A stretch of DNA of 64,000 bases from an uncultured Ruminiclostridium sp. (lineage in GTDB: Bacteria; Bacillota; Clostridia; Oscillospirales; Ruminococcaceae): positions 1-64,000 of the forward strand of contig CALXIO010000003.1 in assembly GCA_944388385.1 (NCBI GenBank), given 5' to 3'. The translations under genes were made by a program, and so were the position numbers. Shown here in pieces: positions 62,810 through 64,000 of the stretch. The stretch's first letter is position 1. Each line of letters opens with the position of its first letter. Under the pieces are notes generated by a model. The model saw nothing but the letters and a program-made list of their open reading frames with translations. It was not told the DNA's origin and searched no databases.

Positions 62810-63862
62810 ATGAAAAAGAGAATAACTGCAATTTTAATTGCAATTTCAATGGCATTGTCCTTTACAGCCTGTAATGAGGCAAAAACACCCGATACAGAAA
62901 GCAATAGCTCAGCTATAGCTACTACAACCACAGCTAATAAAACAGATATAACAACCACCACCCCAAAGCCTACTACTACAACTACAACCACCACTCCAAA
63001 GCCCACTACAACAACCACTCCAAAACCCACCACCACTACAACAACCACTACAACAACTCCTGCACCCTTATGGACTGAGGAAAAGATAGAGCCCACAAAG
63101 AAATATCTTAATACATGGGTATACAGCAGAAAAGATGCCCTTATGGGCTCAGAAACTTTAACCTTATACAATCTCAATGAGATAGTTACAATAGTAGCCG
63201 TTACCAATACTGATTATTGTAAATTAGATAACGGGGAATATATACATAGTGATTATTTAAGTGACGGTATAATAGAATATACTACCACAACCACAACAAC
63301 CACAACAACCACCACGCCGCCCACCAACATGACACAGGCCACACAGGACCCTAATGCTCCTGCACCGGCAAAATATATTTCTTCCGGCTATCAGCCCCTT
63401 GATGATATTATTTTCCCCTTGCTTGATACACTTGTTTTTGACTATATGACAGTAGATGAAAAGTGCTACTCAATATACTATTATCTTACAGAGAATTTTA
63501 AATATCAGGAACGCACCCTGCTTATTCCCCAGGATAAAAAGAACATAGAAGGTCAGCTTTTTGCCATGAGCCTTTTTGAAAAGAAGATAGGAATTTGCTA
63601 TGACTTTTCCTATGCTTATATGTATATGACAAGGGCAATAGGCCTTGATTCAAGAGTTCATAATGGTTTGCATTATTCAGGACCATATGAATATACCGAT
63701 CATTCTTGGGTAATGATAAATTTAGGCGGCGTTGAATATGGTTATGACCCTGCTATGGACGGTGTAATTAAAAATTACGGCACAAGTCAGGGAGTAGGAA
63801 CTTATAACCGATATAGAATGAGCCCGGAGCAATTAGCAAATGATTTCAGATATATATTTTAA
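62810..63862 (+). CDS. Lipoprotein with Thr-rich linkers, SH3-like and transglutaminase-like domains
   Basis: The 350-residue protein starts MKKRITAILIAISMALSFTA with a lipobox Cys near residue 21. Two Thr-rich linkers follow, one with PKP units (about 40-90) and one of about 12 Thr (about 160-175). Between them lies a small SH3-like segment (LNTWVYSRKDALMGSETLTL). The last 150 residues hold a transglutaminase-like fold with Cys in KIGICYDFSYAYMYMTRAIG, His in DHSWVMINLGG and Asp in YDPAMD. Family members act as cell-surface peptidases or crosslinkers; the target is unknown. I chose ATG 62810, behind GGAAGGAAG. The Thr tracts are like the linkers of Ruminococcus surface enzymes. Confidence 0.85.
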   Translation: MKKRITAILIAISMALSFTACNEAKTPDTESNSSAIATTTTANKTDITTTTPKPTTTTTTTTPKPTTTTTPKPTTTTTTTTTTPAPLWTEEKIEPTKKYLNTWVYSRKDALMGSETLTLYNLNEIVTIVAVTNTDYCKLDNGEYIHSDYLSDGIIEYTTTTTTTTTTTTPPTNMTQATQDPNAPAPAKYISSGYQPLDDIIFPLLDTLVFDYMTVDEKCYSIYYYLTENFKYQERTLLIPQDKKNIEGQLFAMSLFEKKIGICYDFSYAYMYMTRAIGLDSRVHNGLHYSGPYEYTDHSWVMINLGGVEYGYDPAMDGVIKNYGTSQGVGTYNRYRMSPEQLANDFRYIF

Positions 63863-63867
63863 TAAAA

Positions 63868-63899
63868 AATCCGTGGTATATACCACGGATTTCTTTTTT
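63868..63899. terminator. Terminator at the end of the lipoprotein gene, shared with the gene beyond
   Basis: AATCCGTGGTA (63868-63878) and TACCACGGATT (63881-63891) form an 11-base-pair stem, flanked by A-rich sequence on the left and T-rich on the right. It can serve both converging genes. Confidence 0.88.
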
Positions 63900-63999
63900 A
63901 TATTGCCTTTCCAAGTAAATATGCGTCGGTAAGCTCCTTCTTGCCCTCAATATCACCGGGAGCAAATACACCTGTGCACAGTACCTTGCCCTTATCCTT
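63898..63999 (-). CDS. 3' end of an unidentified minus-strand gene (partial)
   Basis: The last 33 codons read KDKGKVLCTGVFAPGDIEGK, then KELTDAYLLGKAI and TAA at 63898-63900. Good codon use and the terminator just past the stop show it is real. The start lies beyond the window. The ending weakly recalls flavodoxin-type C-termini (a Gly-rich loop then a final helix), but I do not assign a family. Confidence 0.6.
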   Translation of the reverse strand, partial: KDKGKVLCTGVFAPGDIEGKKELTDAYLLGKAI

Positions 64000-64000
64000 C

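Noticed and set aside
62788..63207. Minus-strand Val-rich frame opposite the Thr tract
   Set aside because: Antisense of the Thr codons (GTT/GTG runs).

Overview
The window looks like a chromosome segment of a spore-forming, low-to-mid GC Gram-positive gut anaerobe, most likely Oscillospiraceae/Ruminococcaceae (Ruminococcus or [Eubacterium] siraeum-like). The genus is an inference. The signs are SigK, SipL and SpoIVA sporulation genes, pyruvate:ferredoxin oxidoreductase, a sodium-pump decarboxylase pair, lipoproteins with Thr-rich linkers, sortase-type surface anchoring, intracellular glycosidases with a GPH symporter, and AGGAGG ribosome sites with canonical TTGACA-17-TATAAT promoters. I saw no tRNA, rRNA or complete insertion sequence.

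Layout: 1-9300 is a defence-type accessory region. It holds a type I-C-like CRISPR array (11 repeats), a TIGR04076 gene, a broken AT-rich gene that ends in a PD-(D/E)XK-like nuclease motif, a two-gene restriction-modification system (GIY-YIG/helicase protein plus Eco57I-type methylase), a solitary decayed CRISPR repeat and an ABC-ATPase relic. 9312-17300 carries sigK, a small membrane protein and a complete phosphate regulon pstSCAB-phoU-phoP-phoR behind a PHO box. 17539-25515 holds nifJ (its leader carries a cluster of GCGAAGC mini-hairpins), a sodium/solute symporter and a GH95 glycosidase. 25728-30747 has rpmB, the spore-coat pair sipL-spoIVA behind a sigma-E-like promoter, and a frameshifted lipoprotein gene. 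30744-40899 is a minus-strand housekeeping block: DUF512 radical-SAM protein, der, plsY, gpsA; then rpmF, a P-loop protein, pgi, a DD-carboxypeptidase and an unusual DD-peptidase-like/MurF-like fusion that has lost both catalytic signatures. 41326-46994 has a frameshifted sortase-type surface protein with a long Asp-Thr repeat, a ClC channel, oadG-oadB and two HPr-like proteins without the active-site histidine. 47220-53965 holds mtaB, purL, a FliB-like protein and a HAD phosphatase. 54062-63862 is a carbohydrate-use region: GH31 alpha-xylosidase behind a LacI-type operator, then a self-regulated tetR-GH2-GPH symporter-GH36 operon, and a transglutaminase-like lipoprotein. The window ends in the 3' end of an unidentified minus-strand gene.

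How the parts work together: PhoPR probably switches on its own operon through the PHO box. GH31, GH2, GH36, the GPH symporter and perhaps the distant GH95 fit import and cytoplasmic trimming of branched plant oligosaccharides. SigK and the sipL-spoIVA pair are mother-cell sporulation functions. The most unusual items are the broken nuclease-like gene beside the CRISPR array, the double pseudo-enzyme cell-wall fusion, the GCGAAGC hairpin cluster in the nifJ promoter region and the tandem His-less HPr proteins. Three genes (1440-3224, 29674-30329, 41326-42965) are broken by single-base indels. Both real decay and assembly error must be considered for these.
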